Below are positions 42,892 through 50,844 of a DNA stretch of 58,674 nt, one piece after another. Every line of letters starts with the position of its first letter. The stretch's first letter is position 1. The stretch lies in assembly GCF_002995745.1 (NCBI RefSeq), contig NZ_PVXQ01000023.1:1-58674 (forward strand), given 5' to 3'. Both the position numbers and the translations under genes were made by a program. A model generated the notes under the pieces. It did no database searches. It was given only the letters and a program-made list of their open reading frames with translations, and had not been told where the DNA came from. This DNA comes from Clostridium vincentii. Its GTDB lineage: Bacteria; Bacillota; Clostridia; Clostridiales; Clostridiaceae.

Positions 42892-44259
42892 TTACATCCC
42901 CCTGTTAAGAAATATTGATGGATCTCCTGCCCTATTTGTCAATATTCCATTTTTCATTATCCCAAGTTCATTAAGTCTCATTTCAAATTCTTTAATTGGT
43001 CTTTTGTTAGTTACTTCCCTTAAAGCTGCAATATCATGATAACTTGTAGATTGATACATTAACATTACATCATCTCCACCAGGAACACCCATGAAATAAT
43101 TACAATTACATTGTGCAAGTAATACCGCTAAATTCTCTAAATCATTTTGATCTGCCTTCATATGATTTGTATAACAAGCATCAACACCCATAGAAAGACC
43201 TGTTAATTTTCCCATGAAATGATCCTCAAGTCCTGCACGTATAACTTGTGCTCCATCATAAAGATATTCTGGCCCTATAAATCCTACAACTGTATTAACT
43301 AAAAAAGGATTATATTTCTTTGCAAGCCCATAACATCTTGCCTCCATAGTAAGCTGATCTGCTCCATTATGTCCTTCTGAAGATAATTCAGAACCTTGTC
43401 CAGTTTCAAAATACATAAAGTTATCTCCTTTAGATGATTTCAATTCTTTCATAGTTGCATAAGCTTCATCTAACAATTTTACATCTATTCCAAATCCTCT
43501 ATTTGAGATTTCAGAACCTGCTATACTTTGAAACATTATATCCATAGGCGCCCCTCTTTTAATGGCTTCCATTTGAGTTGTAACATGTGCTAAAACACAA
43601 TTTTGAGTTGGTATTTCAAACTTATTCATAAAATTTTTCAAAGATTTTAATATATTAGAAACACTATCAACTGTATCCAATGCTGGATTAAGTCCAATTA
43701 ATGCATCTCCCACGCCATAACTAATACCTTCCATAACAGATGCCATTATTCCATCAATATTATCTGTTGGATGGTTAGGTTGAAGTCTTGCTGCAAGAGT
43801 TCCAAGGTTTCCAATAGTTGTATTACAGGTTACTATATTTATTATCTTTTTTGCAGCACAGATTAGATCCATATTGCTCATAAGTTTAGTTACTCCAGCT
43901 ATAACTTCTGAAGTTAATCCATCTCTTATTGCTTTTATCTCTTCTCCACTTGATGATAAGATAAATTCTCTAAAGTCTCCCATAGTCATAGACTTTATCT
44001 TATTATATATTTCCTCATTAACTCCATCTTGAATTACTCGAGTAACTTCATCCGTGTCATAATCTACTACTGGATTATTTCTTAAAGCCTCAATAGTTAA
44101 TTCTGAAAGTACCACCTTTGCAGCTACTCTTTGTTCAGTTGAGCTAGCTATAACTCCTGCAAGTCTATCTCCTGATTTTTCTTCATTTGCTTTTGCAAGA
44201 ACTTCCTTTACATCTGCAAAATTATATCTATTCCCAAAAAGGGTTGTTCTTAAAATCAT
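42892..44259 (-). CDS. eutB: Ethanolamine ammonia-lyase, large subunit
   Basis: The catalytic barrel subunit (455 residues, the usual length). Recognisable conserved segments are RLAGVIASSTEQRVAAK, CNTTIGNLGTLAARLQPNHP, DALIGLNPALDTVDS, YFETGQGSELSSEGHNGADQ and CNYFMGVPGGDDVMLMYQS. These line the substrate and cobalamin sites. It is encoded between the ethanolamine permease and EutC. The enzyme needs coenzyme B12, but no cobalamin riboswitch is evident in the operon leader. Confidence 0.97.
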   Translation of the reverse strand: MILRTTLFGNRYNFADVKEVLAKANEEKSGDRLAGVIASSTEQRVAAKVVLSELTIEALRNNPVVDYDTDEVTRVIQDGVNEEIYNKIKSMTMGDFREFILSSSGEEIKAIRDGLTSEVIAGVTKLMSNMDLICAAKKIINIVTCNTTIGNLGTLAARLQPNHPTDNIDGIMASVMEGISYGVGDALIGLNPALDTVDSVSNILKSLKNFMNKFEIPTQNCVLAHVTTQMEAIKRGAPMDIMFQSIAGSEISNRGFGIDVKLLDEAYATMKELKSSKGDNFMYFETGQGSELSSEGHNGADQLTMEARCYGLAKKYNPFLVNTVVGFIGPEYLYDGAQVIRAGLEDHFMGKLTGLSMGVDACYTNHMKADQNDLENLAVLLAQCNCNYFMGVPGGDDVMLMYQSTSYHDIAALREVTNKRPIKEFEMRLNELGIMKNGILTNRAGDPSIFLNRGM

Positions 44260-44274
44260 AATATGTCACTCCTT

Positions 44275-45615
44275 CTAACCAATTTCACTATCAAACCCTT
44301 CGAATTCTTCAATTTCTTCACTACTTGATTCTTGAATTTTAGAATATACAAAATAATAGATTGTTGCCAAGGTATAAGCCCCTACTACCCAAATCACAGT
44401 AGAAATATTTGATATGGTAACTGCAACTAATAATACTAAAGCTATTACAAGTGCTACTGCTGGAACTAATGGGTATGATACTTTAAATGGTCTATTAAGA
44501 TTTGGCTCTTTATTTCTTAAAATGAATAAAGAAATCATACTTATTATATATAATGCTATAGCTCCAAATGATGATATAACAATAATTATAGCAGTCTGGC
44601 CTGATAGAACAAAAATCATTCCGATTAAACTCATTGTAATTATAGAATATACTGGTGCTCCTTTAGAATTTACCTTTGATAAAAACTTAGGTAAATATCC
44701 TGCCCTAGACATTGCAAATCCTTGTCTTGAATATCCAATTATTATTCCATGTAAACTTGCTACAAGTCCAAATAATCCAATAAAGCTCATTACTCTAGAT
44801 AATAACCCTGCTCCAAATATTCCTTCTAATGCTGTAGGCAAAGGTGAATCTGTTGCACTTAAAATACTAGCATCTGAAGTTCCAGCTGTTACAAAAAATG
44901 TTCCAAGTGCTAATATAACAAGAGTAACTATTCCTAATATAAAACCTTTAGGTATATCTTTCTTAGGATTTTCACATTCTTCTGCTGACATTGCTCCCCC
45001 TTCTACAGCTAAATAAAACCAAATTGCAAAAGGTATTGCACTAAATATTCCACTAAGTCCACCTTTGAAAATTTCTCCACCAAAGATATTACTTAATTCA
45101 ACATGTGGAGCTCCCACACCTATGAATAAAAGTAAGCCACCAATTGCAACAACAGTAACAACAAGCTCAACCTTAGCTGCTGTTTCTATTCCTAAGCAAT
45201 TTATAACAACAAATATTCCATATGCAACCAACGCTGCTACTACAGTTGGTACTGATGGTACTAAAAAATTAATATATGCACCTATTGCAAGTGCTATCGC
45301 TGGAGTTGCGAATAGAAATTCTACTAAACATGAAAATCCAGCAAAAAAGCCTCCAAACTTTCCAAGCGCACGTGAAGCATATGCTGAAGGTCCTCCTGCA
45401 TGTGGTATAGCAGTTGAAAGTTCTGCATAACTAAATATAAATGTAGTATAAAAAACTGTAACTATTACGATTGCTACCATAAATCCCACTGGGCTAGTAA
45501 ATTCTAAAGCATAATTCCAACCACAATACATTCCTGATATAACCATACCTACGATTATTCCCCAAAGTTGTACTGGTTTTAATGTCTTTTTTAATTCATT
45601 ATTCATTTTCCCCAC
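44275..45615 (-). CDS. eat: Ethanolamine permease (APC superfamily)
   Basis: A 446-residue transporter with about 12 membrane helices of the amino acid/polyamine/organocation superfamily. N-terminal LWGIIVGMVISGMYCGWNYA and YAELSTAIPHAGGPSAYASR are typical of the ethanolamine permease Eat. Its place between eutA and eutB confirms the substrate better than the sequence alone. It substitutes for EutH, the unrelated ethanolamine permease of classical eut operons. The gene ends 15 bp before eutB and starts with GAGGAG as binding site. Confidence 0.92.
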   Translation of the reverse strand: MGKMNNELKKTLKPVQLWGIIVGMVISGMYCGWNYALEFTSPVGFMVAIVIVTVFYTTFIFSYAELSTAIPHAGGPSAYASRALGKFGGFFAGFSCLVEFLFATPAIALAIGAYINFLVPSVPTVVAALVAYGIFVVINCLGIETAAKVELVVTVVAIGGLLLFIGVGAPHVELSNIFGGEIFKGGLSGIFSAIPFAIWFYLAVEGGAMSAEECENPKKDIPKGFILGIVTLVILALGTFFVTAGTSDASILSATDSPLPTALEGIFGAGLLSRVMSFIGLFGLVASLHGIIIGYSRQGFAMSRAGYLPKFLSKVNSKGAPVYSIITMSLIGMIFVLSGQTAIIIVISSFGAIALYIISMISLFILRNKEPNLNRPFKVSYPLVPAVALVIALVLLVAVTISNISTVIWVVGAYTLATIYYFVYSKIQESSSEEIEEFEGFDSEIG

Positions 45616-45639
45616 TCCTCTATTTTTTCATGTGCCAAC

Positions 45640-47046
45640 TTAGCAGTTATATATCAAAGTTTTTATAACTACTGGTATGGCATTACCTATTGGCAATCCT
45701 ATATCAATATAATCTCCATTTTTTGAAGAGATTTTGTCTATACATATAATTGCTCTTTTCTTTTTTAAATTTAAAGAAATCACTTGTCCTAATGCTTTTG
45801 CAAAATCATTTTCTAAAACTACAATTATTGGTCCGTTAATTTTTTCAAAAAGTTTTATTACCTCTCTTGCAATTATTTTTACCTCATCATAACTTGGACT
45901 TTTTGGCCCAATAAGTGAAATTGCAACTAGAGCATCTTCATAGATATCAAGCTTTGTTTTTGCTTGAGAATATATCTCTTTAAGATTTTCTTCTTTATCA
46001 AAGGGTTTAATTATAGGTATATTTTTAAGTGGTAATATGGATTTATCAAATGCTATTGTGCTTCCACTTATTGTTAACGAATGATTTCCAGCACCAATTA
46101 CTGTTGCTCTTATTTTCTCTTTTGGAACTAATAAAATTTCCGTATACTTCTCAAATCCCTTACTTATGCATTCTCCTAAAAGTGGTCCCATATCATCATG
46201 TTTTAATACATCTTTAAGTTGCATATTTACAGTAGTTTGACCTATATACTCTCCTATTCCACCTGAAAAACTTATGTAATCGACCTTAAACGGTTCAAAT
46301 TCTTCGCTTATAAATAATCTTTTTGTATCTTCACATAATTCTTTTAAGCAACAAACTTCTAATAAACTCTTCGCTAATCTTTTGCATACAAGCTCTAAAT
46401 CTTTTAATTCTACCTTTTCACCTAATTTAATGTTGATATCCATATCTTCTATCAGAAATTCAATTCTTTTTGAAATATAAACAACCTTTCCCTCATGATC
46501 AAACTTTATAAGCCTTCCTCCAATGTCTAACGCAAAAGTTTGCTCACATTCACCACAGTTAAATATAGCAATATTAGTTGTCCCACCTCCAATATCAAGA
46601 TTTATTATCTTCCTACTAAATTTCTTTGACATATCACAAGCACCAGAACCATATCCTGCAAGTAATGATTCAAGTTTAGGTCCAGCAGTTGCTACAACAA
46701 AATCTCCTAAATACTCTGAAAGATTTTTAGACACTTCACTAGCATTTTCTTTTCTTGCAGTTTCTCCTGTTATAATTACTGCCCCTGTAGATATATCACT
46801 TTTTTTCACTTTACTAAGTTTAAGTGCTTCTAGAACAATATCTTTAATCTTTACAAAATTTATAGTCACATCATCTAGAAGTGGAGTAAATATAATAGGA
46901 CTTTTATATATTATTTCTTTATCTTCAATCACTGTTTCCTCAACCAATGATAGACTTAAAATGTTTTTAATCCTTAGTCTACTAACTATAACTTCAGTTG
47001 TTGATGTGCCAATATCAACTCCTATGCTATATACTTCACTTTTCAA
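45640..47046 (-). CDS. eutA: Ethanolamine ammonia-lyase reactivating factor
   Basis: A 468-residue ATPase of the actin/Hsp70 fold that removes damaged cobalamin from EutBC. Motifs are VDIGTSTTEVIVS at the N-terminus (phosphate 1), LDIGGGTTNIAIF (phosphate 2) and SFSGGIGEYI (adenosine motif). This is the first gene of the operon. It starts with TTG, about 10 bases after GAGGTG; there is no nearby in-frame ATG with a better site, and the weak start may reduce its dose. The long untranslated leader upstream (47047-47280) carries two terminators. Confidence 0.93.
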   Translation of the reverse strand: MKSEVYSIGVDIGTSTTEVIVSRLRIKNILSLSLVEETVIEDKEIIYKSPIIFTPLLDDVTINFVKIKDIVLEALKLSKVKKSDISTGAVIITGETARKENASEVSKNLSEYLGDFVVATAGPKLESLLAGYGSGACDMSKKFSRKIINLDIGGGTTNIAIFNCGECEQTFALDIGGRLIKFDHEGKVVYISKRIEFLIEDMDINIKLGEKVELKDLELVCKRLAKSLLEVCCLKELCEDTKRLFISEEFEPFKVDYISFSGGIGEYIGQTTVNMQLKDVLKHDDMGPLLGECISKGFEKYTEILLVPKEKIRATVIGAGNHSLTISGSTIAFDKSILPLKNIPIIKPFDKEENLKEIYSQAKTKLDIYEDALVAISLIGPKSPSYDEVKIIAREVIKLFEKINGPIIVVLENDFAKALGQVISLNLKKKRAIICIDKISSKNGDYIDIGLPIGNAIPVVIKTLIYNC

Positions 47047-47134
47047 TATTTAATCTCACCTCTTTTTTACTAAACATCTCATTACAATATAATTATTACT
47101 TTGGAAATATTGTCTGCTTTTCTCTTTCATACAA

Positions 47135-47183
47135 ACAAAAAAAGGACAATGAATCAAATTAATATTTGACACCATTGTCCTTT
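47135..47183 (-). terminator. Leader terminator 2 upstream of eutA, with overlapping hexaloop hairpin
   Basis: On the minus strand AAAGGACAATG pairs with CATTGTCCTTT, with further internal pairing (TCAAAT/ATTTGA), followed by a T-run. Its 5' arm is shared with a short alternative hairpin GAC-AATGGT-GTC (47168-47179). That hairpin's six-base loop has A at position 1 and G at position 4. Because it lies about 90 bp before the eutA start and inside its leader, it acts as an attenuator rather than an end-of-gene terminator. Confidence 0.7.
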
Positions 47184-47228
47184 ATTATTTCCTATTTATA
47201 AAAATATTATATTTTCTCTAGATTAACG

Positions 47229-47263
47229 AAAAAAGCGTTTAAAGAATTAAATTCTTTAAACAC
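47229..47263 (-). terminator. Leader terminator 1 upstream of eutA
   Basis: On the minus strand GTGTTTAAAGAAT pairs with ATTCTTTAAACGC (13 bp, one G-U pair) around TTA, followed by TTTTTTCG. It begins only about 15-20 bases after the predicted transcription start, so most transcripts should stop here unless the hairpin is prevented from forming. Confidence 0.8.
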
Positions 47264-47274
47264 CCTTGTTTAAA
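47255..47274 (-). promoter_or_regulatory. Candidate antiterminator hairpin in the eut leader
   Basis: On the minus strand TTTAAAC-AAGGGT-GTTTAAA forms a 7-bp stem with a six-base loop whose first base is A and fourth is G. These are the loop features known for RNA hairpins bound by ANTAR regulators such as EutV. Its 3' arm is also the 5' arm of leader terminator 1, so the two structures exclude each other. No EutVW pair is encoded in the window. Confidence 0.5.
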
Positions 47275-47285
47275 CTTATATTCGA

Positions 47286-47314
47286 ACTATAATGCTTTTT
47301 TTAGATTTTGTCAA
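47286..47314 (-). promoter_or_regulatory. Promoter of the ethanolamine operon
   Basis: On the minus strand TTGACA (47309-47314) and TATAGT (47286-47291) are separated by 17 bases. It is the only strong promoter upstream of eutA and leaves a leader of about 230 bases. The rest of the intergenic region up to 47515 contains the upstream region of the divergent sigma-like gene. Confidence 0.85.
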
Positions 47315-47515
47315 GATTTGAAAATTAATTTCCAAAAAACATCCATTGATAATTTATATATATGAAACCTCTTGGAAATTTGTTCAATATTTTTTTATAT
47401 TTGTCAGCTTCTATCGCATTTGCCTTCTGTGTAATTAAAAAAAATTTTTTATTTCTCACCCAAACTTACTATATATGTCAATTTTGCATATATAATATAT
47501 GAAAGAGGTGTTTTT

Positions 47516-48085
47516 GTGAATTATAATGAAATCGAAGATCTAGTTTTGCGGTCCAAAGACGGAAGTAAAATAGCAAAAGAACATTTAGTAAAGGAATTTA
47601 TGCCCTTAATAATAAATCTTTCAAATAAAACCTTTATTCATGGATATGAATTTGATGATTTACGGAATGAATGTTATGAAACTTTATTTAAATGTTTAAC
47701 ATACTATAATAAAGACACTCATAGATTTGTTGCGTATGCTACTAATGCCATAAAGAATACAGTATATTTTCTGGTAAGGAAATCTCTAAAAAAAGCCTCT
47801 ACTGATGGAGCTAAGACTCTTATCTATACAGATATTTTAGAAAACAGCCTTACTTGCAATATAAAAGGCATTGACGATACTTTAATTTCTAATGATAACT
47901 CTGAAAATTTAGAGTTTGCTATTAGTTCTTTATCTAATGAAGAAAAGGATATAATAAATTTTGTTATTGCCTCTAAAAATTCTATTAAGGACTATGCAAA
48001 ATCAAGAAAAATAAACTACTCAACTGCAGTTAACAAGAAGAACCTAGCTCTAAATAAACTTAAGAAGAATATGTTCTTAAGTTAA
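47516..48085 (+). CDS. Small sigma-70-like RNA polymerase sigma factor
   Basis: A 189-residue sigma-like protein. Residues ~10-90 resemble region 2, with LVKEFMPLIINLSNKTF, the DDLRNECYETLFKCLTYY helix and a KDTHRFVAYATNAIKN segment. The last ~50 residues form a region 4-like helix-turn-helix (IKDYAKSRKINYSTAVNKKN). Size and style recall clostridial group-5 and related alternative sigma factors such as TcdR and UviA, but no toxin or bacteriocin gene is adjacent. The start is GTG, 5 bases after AGAGGTG. It is divergent from the eut operon; a TATAAT-like box lies at 47491-47496 without a clear -35. Confidence 0.8.
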   Translation: MNYNEIEDLVLRSKDGSKIAKEHLVKEFMPLIINLSNKTFIHGYEFDDLRNECYETLFKCLTYYNKDTHRFVAYATNAIKNTVYFLVRKSLKKASTDGAKTLIYTDILENSLTCNIKGIDDTLISNDNSENLEFAISSLSNEEKDIINFVIASKNSIKDYAKSRKINYSTAVNKKNLALNKLKKNMFLS

Positions 48086-48102
48086 ATTATATATAGTTCT
48101 AT

Positions 48103-48151
48103 AAAAATCACCTCCTATACATATATTTAATATGTATAGGAGGTGATTTTT
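48103..48151. terminator. Long perfect hairpin, bidirectional terminator
   Basis: A perfect 22-bp stem (48103-48124 with 48130-48151) with a five-base loop and A/T runs at both ends. It follows the sigma-factor stop codon by 18 bases. The right arm contains a ribosome-binding-like AGGAGGTGAT before an ATG at 48152, but only an 8-codon frame follows. Confidence 0.85.
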
Positions 48152-48169
48152 ATGGTGTTTAATAGAAAA

Positions 48170-48319
48170 CTATCTTAAACTTTCAATAGCATTTTTCGCC
48201 CAGTTAGAATCAGTAAAAATCGCCCTACCTACACTAATAAGGTCAGCTTTACCATTTGCTAACAATTCTTCTGCAGCTTTAGTTGTTACTATACCAGCGT
48301 GGCTCAATCTAAGGATATT
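48170..48319 (-). pseudogene. C-terminal remnant of an OYE-type flavin oxidoreductase
   Basis: On the minus strand a 49-residue frame without a start codon ends at the TAG at 48170-48172. It contains KAAEELLANGKADLISVGRA and then IFTDSNWAKNA. This is the characteristic C-terminal FMN-binding segment (GxADLxxxGRAxxxDxxW) of NADH:flavin oxidoreductases of the old yellow enzyme family. The upstream frame is closed by a TAG at about 48320, so only the last part of the gene is left. It lies between the long hairpin and the nucleotidyltransferase gene and has no visible expression signals. Confidence 0.8.
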
Positions 48320-48337
48320 CTAAATCATATTCAATTA

Positions 48338-48946
48338 TTAGTTATTCCATGATATTATCTTTAAATCAGGCCATTTTGAAAGCCATTTTACTACCTTTTT
48401 ATTATATATATCTTCCGTTATTCTTGTCTTATTTGCTCGTACTGTTTTTCCAAATAAATCATTCAATCCAAATGGTGCATAAACCTTAAACTCATTATTC
48501 AAACCTATTCTAATGCCTATTGCTGTAGCTGTTGTCGGCCATGTATTAATAGCAGATTCTAGATTTATATAAGGATCTATTGGATATCCAAAATGTCCTT
48601 CATACCATAAATGTACTCTTGCTTGATTTTTTACATCAACTTTAATCTTTAGATCAGAATAAAGTTCTTCCGCAGCTCTAATAACTTTATCTTCTTCTGA
48701 AGATTCTAAGCTACTATTATCAAAGTAAAAAAAGTCAATATCACTAATCCCATAGTCTAATGGCTTATTAGATAGATAATTCCAAACAGTTTGTGCAATG
48801 CATCCAGCACCTATGTAGTAGTTTTCAATATTCAATGAGTTGGTTCTTACCAGCACTTCATTTAAAATTTTATTTGAAAGGATAATATCTTCTAATACTT
48901 TTAGTTGTATGTTTAAATCCAAATTATAACCACTCAATAGATTCAT
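48338..48946 (-). CDS. Nucleotidyltransferase-like family protein (DUF925/COG3575)
   Basis: A 202-residue protein of the nucleotidyltransferase fold. The glycine-rich segment YIGAGCIAQTVWNYL (about 44-58) is followed by the metal-binding pair SDIDFFYFD (about 70-78) and the third acidic strand KIKVDVKNQARVHLWY. This pattern matches the COG3575 type of uncharacterised nucleotidyltransferases. AGGAGG lies 7 bases before the ATG. It stands alone. Substrate and biological role are unknown; modification of an RNA, a protein or a small molecule are all possible. Confidence 0.82.
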   Translation of the reverse strand: MNLLSGYNLDLNIQLKVLEDIILSNKILNEVLVRTNSLNIENYYIGAGCIAQTVWNYLSNKPLDYGISDIDFFYFDNSSLESSEEDKVIRAAEELYSDLKIKVDVKNQARVHLWYEGHFGYPIDPYINLESAINTWPTTATAIGIRIGLNNEFKVYAPFGLNDLFGKTVRANKTRITEDIYNKKVVKWLSKWPDLKIISWNN

Positions 48947-49003
48947 AAAATATCCTCCTATTATCGTGTAGTTGCCTAGCAGTATATTAATATGACGTTG
49001 CTA

Positions 49004-49306
49004 TCATCTCACAACTTTCGATTCTAAATTACCGTGTTCCTGCAATTCAATATTTATAAAAGAACTTATCATTTCACGATAGATTCCTTCTACAATATCA
49101 GGGCTTACATTAGATTCTTCTGCTAATTTACGTACTTTGGCAATAACCATTTCTACACGTTGTGGTGCTTTTACGTCTTCAGCATCTTTTTTAAAATTAG
49201 CTGCTTGTTTAACATAGGAACTTCTCTCAGAAATTAATTTTACTATTTCATTGTCAATTCTATCTATGTTTTCTCTTACCTCATTTAAATCTTTACAATT
49301 AATCAT
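49004..49306 (-). CDS. Chorismate mutase-like protein, AroQ class
   Basis: A 100-residue all-helical protein of the AroQ fold. Helix 1 contains REN-IDRIDNEIVKLISERS, in which Arg and the Asp/Glu residues match the active-site pattern. An RxxYVKQAANFKK segment follows, then PQRVEMVIAKVRKLAEE and YREMISSFINIE. Free-standing AroQ domains convert chorismate to prephenate; close relatives are isochorismate pyruvate lyases (PchB). No other aromatic amino acid genes are near, so the exact reaction is uncertain. AAGGGGG precedes the ATG. Confidence 0.85.
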   Translation of the reverse strand: MINCKDLNEVRENIDRIDNEIVKLISERSSYVKQAANFKKDAEDVKAPQRVEMVIAKVRKLAEESNVSPDIVEGIYREMISSFINIELQEHGNLESKVVR

Positions 49307-49361
49307 TTTATCCCCCTTAATTACTACCTAATTTCCTACTCTTATGAATTACCTAAATAGA

Positions 49362-49966
49362 TTAAATCATAAAGTTAACTTTAGTATTTATATAACGTCC
49401 ACGCCTTTTAGTTGATTTACCATATTCAATAGCCTTCGCTGGGCATCTACTAATGCCGGCTAGGCAGTGGGCACATTTTTCTTGTGTCCATTTTGGCTTT
49501 TCATCATTCATTTCAATAACCTTAGATGGACAGATCCTTTCACATAAACTACATCCTATACATTTATCTGTAACATAGAATTTTTTAGTCTTACAACTTA
49601 ATTTGTACATTGGATATACTAATGGTGTCATGATACTTGGCAAAAAGCCCTTATTAGTGGAATAATTACCCCTATCCGCTCTTTTTAAATGCTGAATTAT
49701 TTCTTCAACCTTTATTTTAGAGTTACTCAAAAGTTTCTGCTGTTTTCTCTCACTTGGAATATCAGACATTAAAACATAATTATTAGGCATAACAACAGAA
49801 AAAATACTAGGAAAACAAATCCAACCTTTTCATCTTTCTCTAATTCATAACAAAATCTGTTATTATTAAAAGCGTGTGCTATATTTATCAATTCTTTACC
49901 TTGATCTTCATGTAACTTTTTTGATATATATAATGAATTACCAGTGGCTGAAAAATAAAATATCAT
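49362..49966 (-). pseudogene. EFR1-type flavodoxin-ferredoxin with internal deletion and frameshift
   Basis: The N-terminal part starts at 49966 with MIFYFSATGNSLYISKKL, the flavodoxin phosphate loop of EFR1 proteins, and runs to VGFVFLVFF. The frame then shifts at about 49800 into the C-terminal part, SVVMPNNYVLMSDIPSERKQ onward. That part has two ferredoxin clusters, CIGCSLCERICP and CAHCLAGISRCP. Functional EFR1 proteins are about 250-270 residues; this locus encodes about 200 in two frames. Roughly 60 residues of the flavodoxin domain are therefore missing and the join is out of frame. A shorter ferredoxin from the internal Met at 49790 is conceivable. Confidence 0.82.
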
Positions 49967-50018
49967 AAAAACTTTTCCCTCATTTTTATTTATTAATCTT
50001 TTGCGAATTATTATTTTG

Positions 50019-50654
50019 CTACTCTTTTCCTGCCACAAACTTTAAAATCTCATCAAAACTATTAAGACTATAATCATATTCTTCAACTTCTCCAAAACCA
50101 TAACTTGCATAAATAAAAGGTATGCCAGAAAATCTTGCTGCTTTTAAATCCCCTGCAGTATCACCAACATATATTGGATTAATTAAATTATTTCTCTGTA
50201 TTATTAGGTTTATATTTTCACCTTTAGTTAATCCTGTTCTTCCTGAACTTTCATAGTCTACAAAATATTCATCTAATCTATGTGATTTATAAAATGCCTC
50301 TATATATCCACACTGGCAGTTACTAACAATAAATAACTTATATTTTTCAGCCAATTCCTTTAAAGTATCCTCTAACTTATCATATAGAATTGCGCCATAT
50401 TTTTCTAAATAATTACATTCATTTTCATAACAATCTTCAATTATTTCAAGTCTATTTTCTTCTTCTAGATATGGAAAAAACTTTAAAGCAACATCCTGCA
50501 TTACAAGCCCCATAATACTTTTCATATCATCAACTGTTAATTTATTTTTCACCTCATCATATTTACTTATAGTTTCATTCCATAAATCTATAATACTCTC
50601 TGTTGGGTCCCACATAGTTCCATCTAAATCAAAAATAATACTGTCTATTATCAT
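50019..50654 (-). CDS. HAD-superfamily phosphatase
   Basis: A 211-residue haloacid dehalogenase-type hydrolase. Motif I is FDLDGTMWD (nucleophile Asp at position 9), motif II VSNCQ, motif III Lys in GLTKGENI and motif IV VGDTAGDLKAA. A helical cap lies between motifs I and II, as in phosphoglycolate phosphatase-like enzymes. The start is the ATG at 50654, preceded by GGGAGGA; an in-frame ATG 21 bases upstream overlaps this site. Substrate unknown. The downstream EFR1 remnant starts 53 bp after its stop codon. Confidence 0.9.
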   Translation of the reverse strand: MIIDSIIFDLDGTMWDPTESIIDLWNETISKYDEVKNKLTVDDMKSIMGLVMQDVALKFFPYLEEENRLEIIEDCYENECNYLEKYGAILYDKLEDTLKELAEKYKLFIVSNCQCGYIEAFYKSHRLDEYFVDYESSGRTGLTKGENINLIIQRNNLINPIYVGDTAGDLKAARFSGIPFIYASYGFGEVEEYDYSLNSFDEILKFVAGKE

Positions 50655-50802
50655 AAGTCCTCCCTTTCCTATCAAAAGAAATATAAGTTACTTAAATAAG
50701 CAATCCTTTACAACCTGAATTGTTATGTTTTTAAATAACAAATTAGTACTACAAATATTATAGCATATTCATTTGTTTTACCTCCACAGGTACTATAAAT
50801 AA

Positions 50803-50837
50803 TAAAAAAACAATCAAATAAAACATTTGATTGTTTT
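50803..50837 (-). terminator. Terminator of the oleate hydratase gene
   Basis: On the minus strand AAACAATCAAAT pairs with ATTTGATTGTTT around GTTTT, followed by further T residues. It starts 8 bases after the oleate hydratase stop codon. Confidence 0.88.
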
Positions 50838-50844
50838 CTAGATA

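Noticed and set aside
44414..45016. 200-codon plus-strand open frame opposite the ethanolamine permease gene
   Set aside because: Entirely within eat on the other strand; no start context and low-complexity Ile/Asn/Pro composition.
46523..47053. 176-codon plus-strand open frame opposite eutA
   Set aside because: Shadow of a gene with complete actin-fold ATP motifs; no ribosome binding site.
47047..47280. Cobalamin riboswitch in the eut leader
   Set aside because: No B12-box-like sequence or multi-stem architecture is visible; the leader consists of simple terminator hairpins.
48152..48178. Short frame starting at an ATG after an AGGAGGTGAT sequence in the long hairpin
   Set aside because: Only 8 codons before a stop, and the binding-site-like sequence is one arm of a perfect terminator stem, so it is sequestered and probably coincidental.
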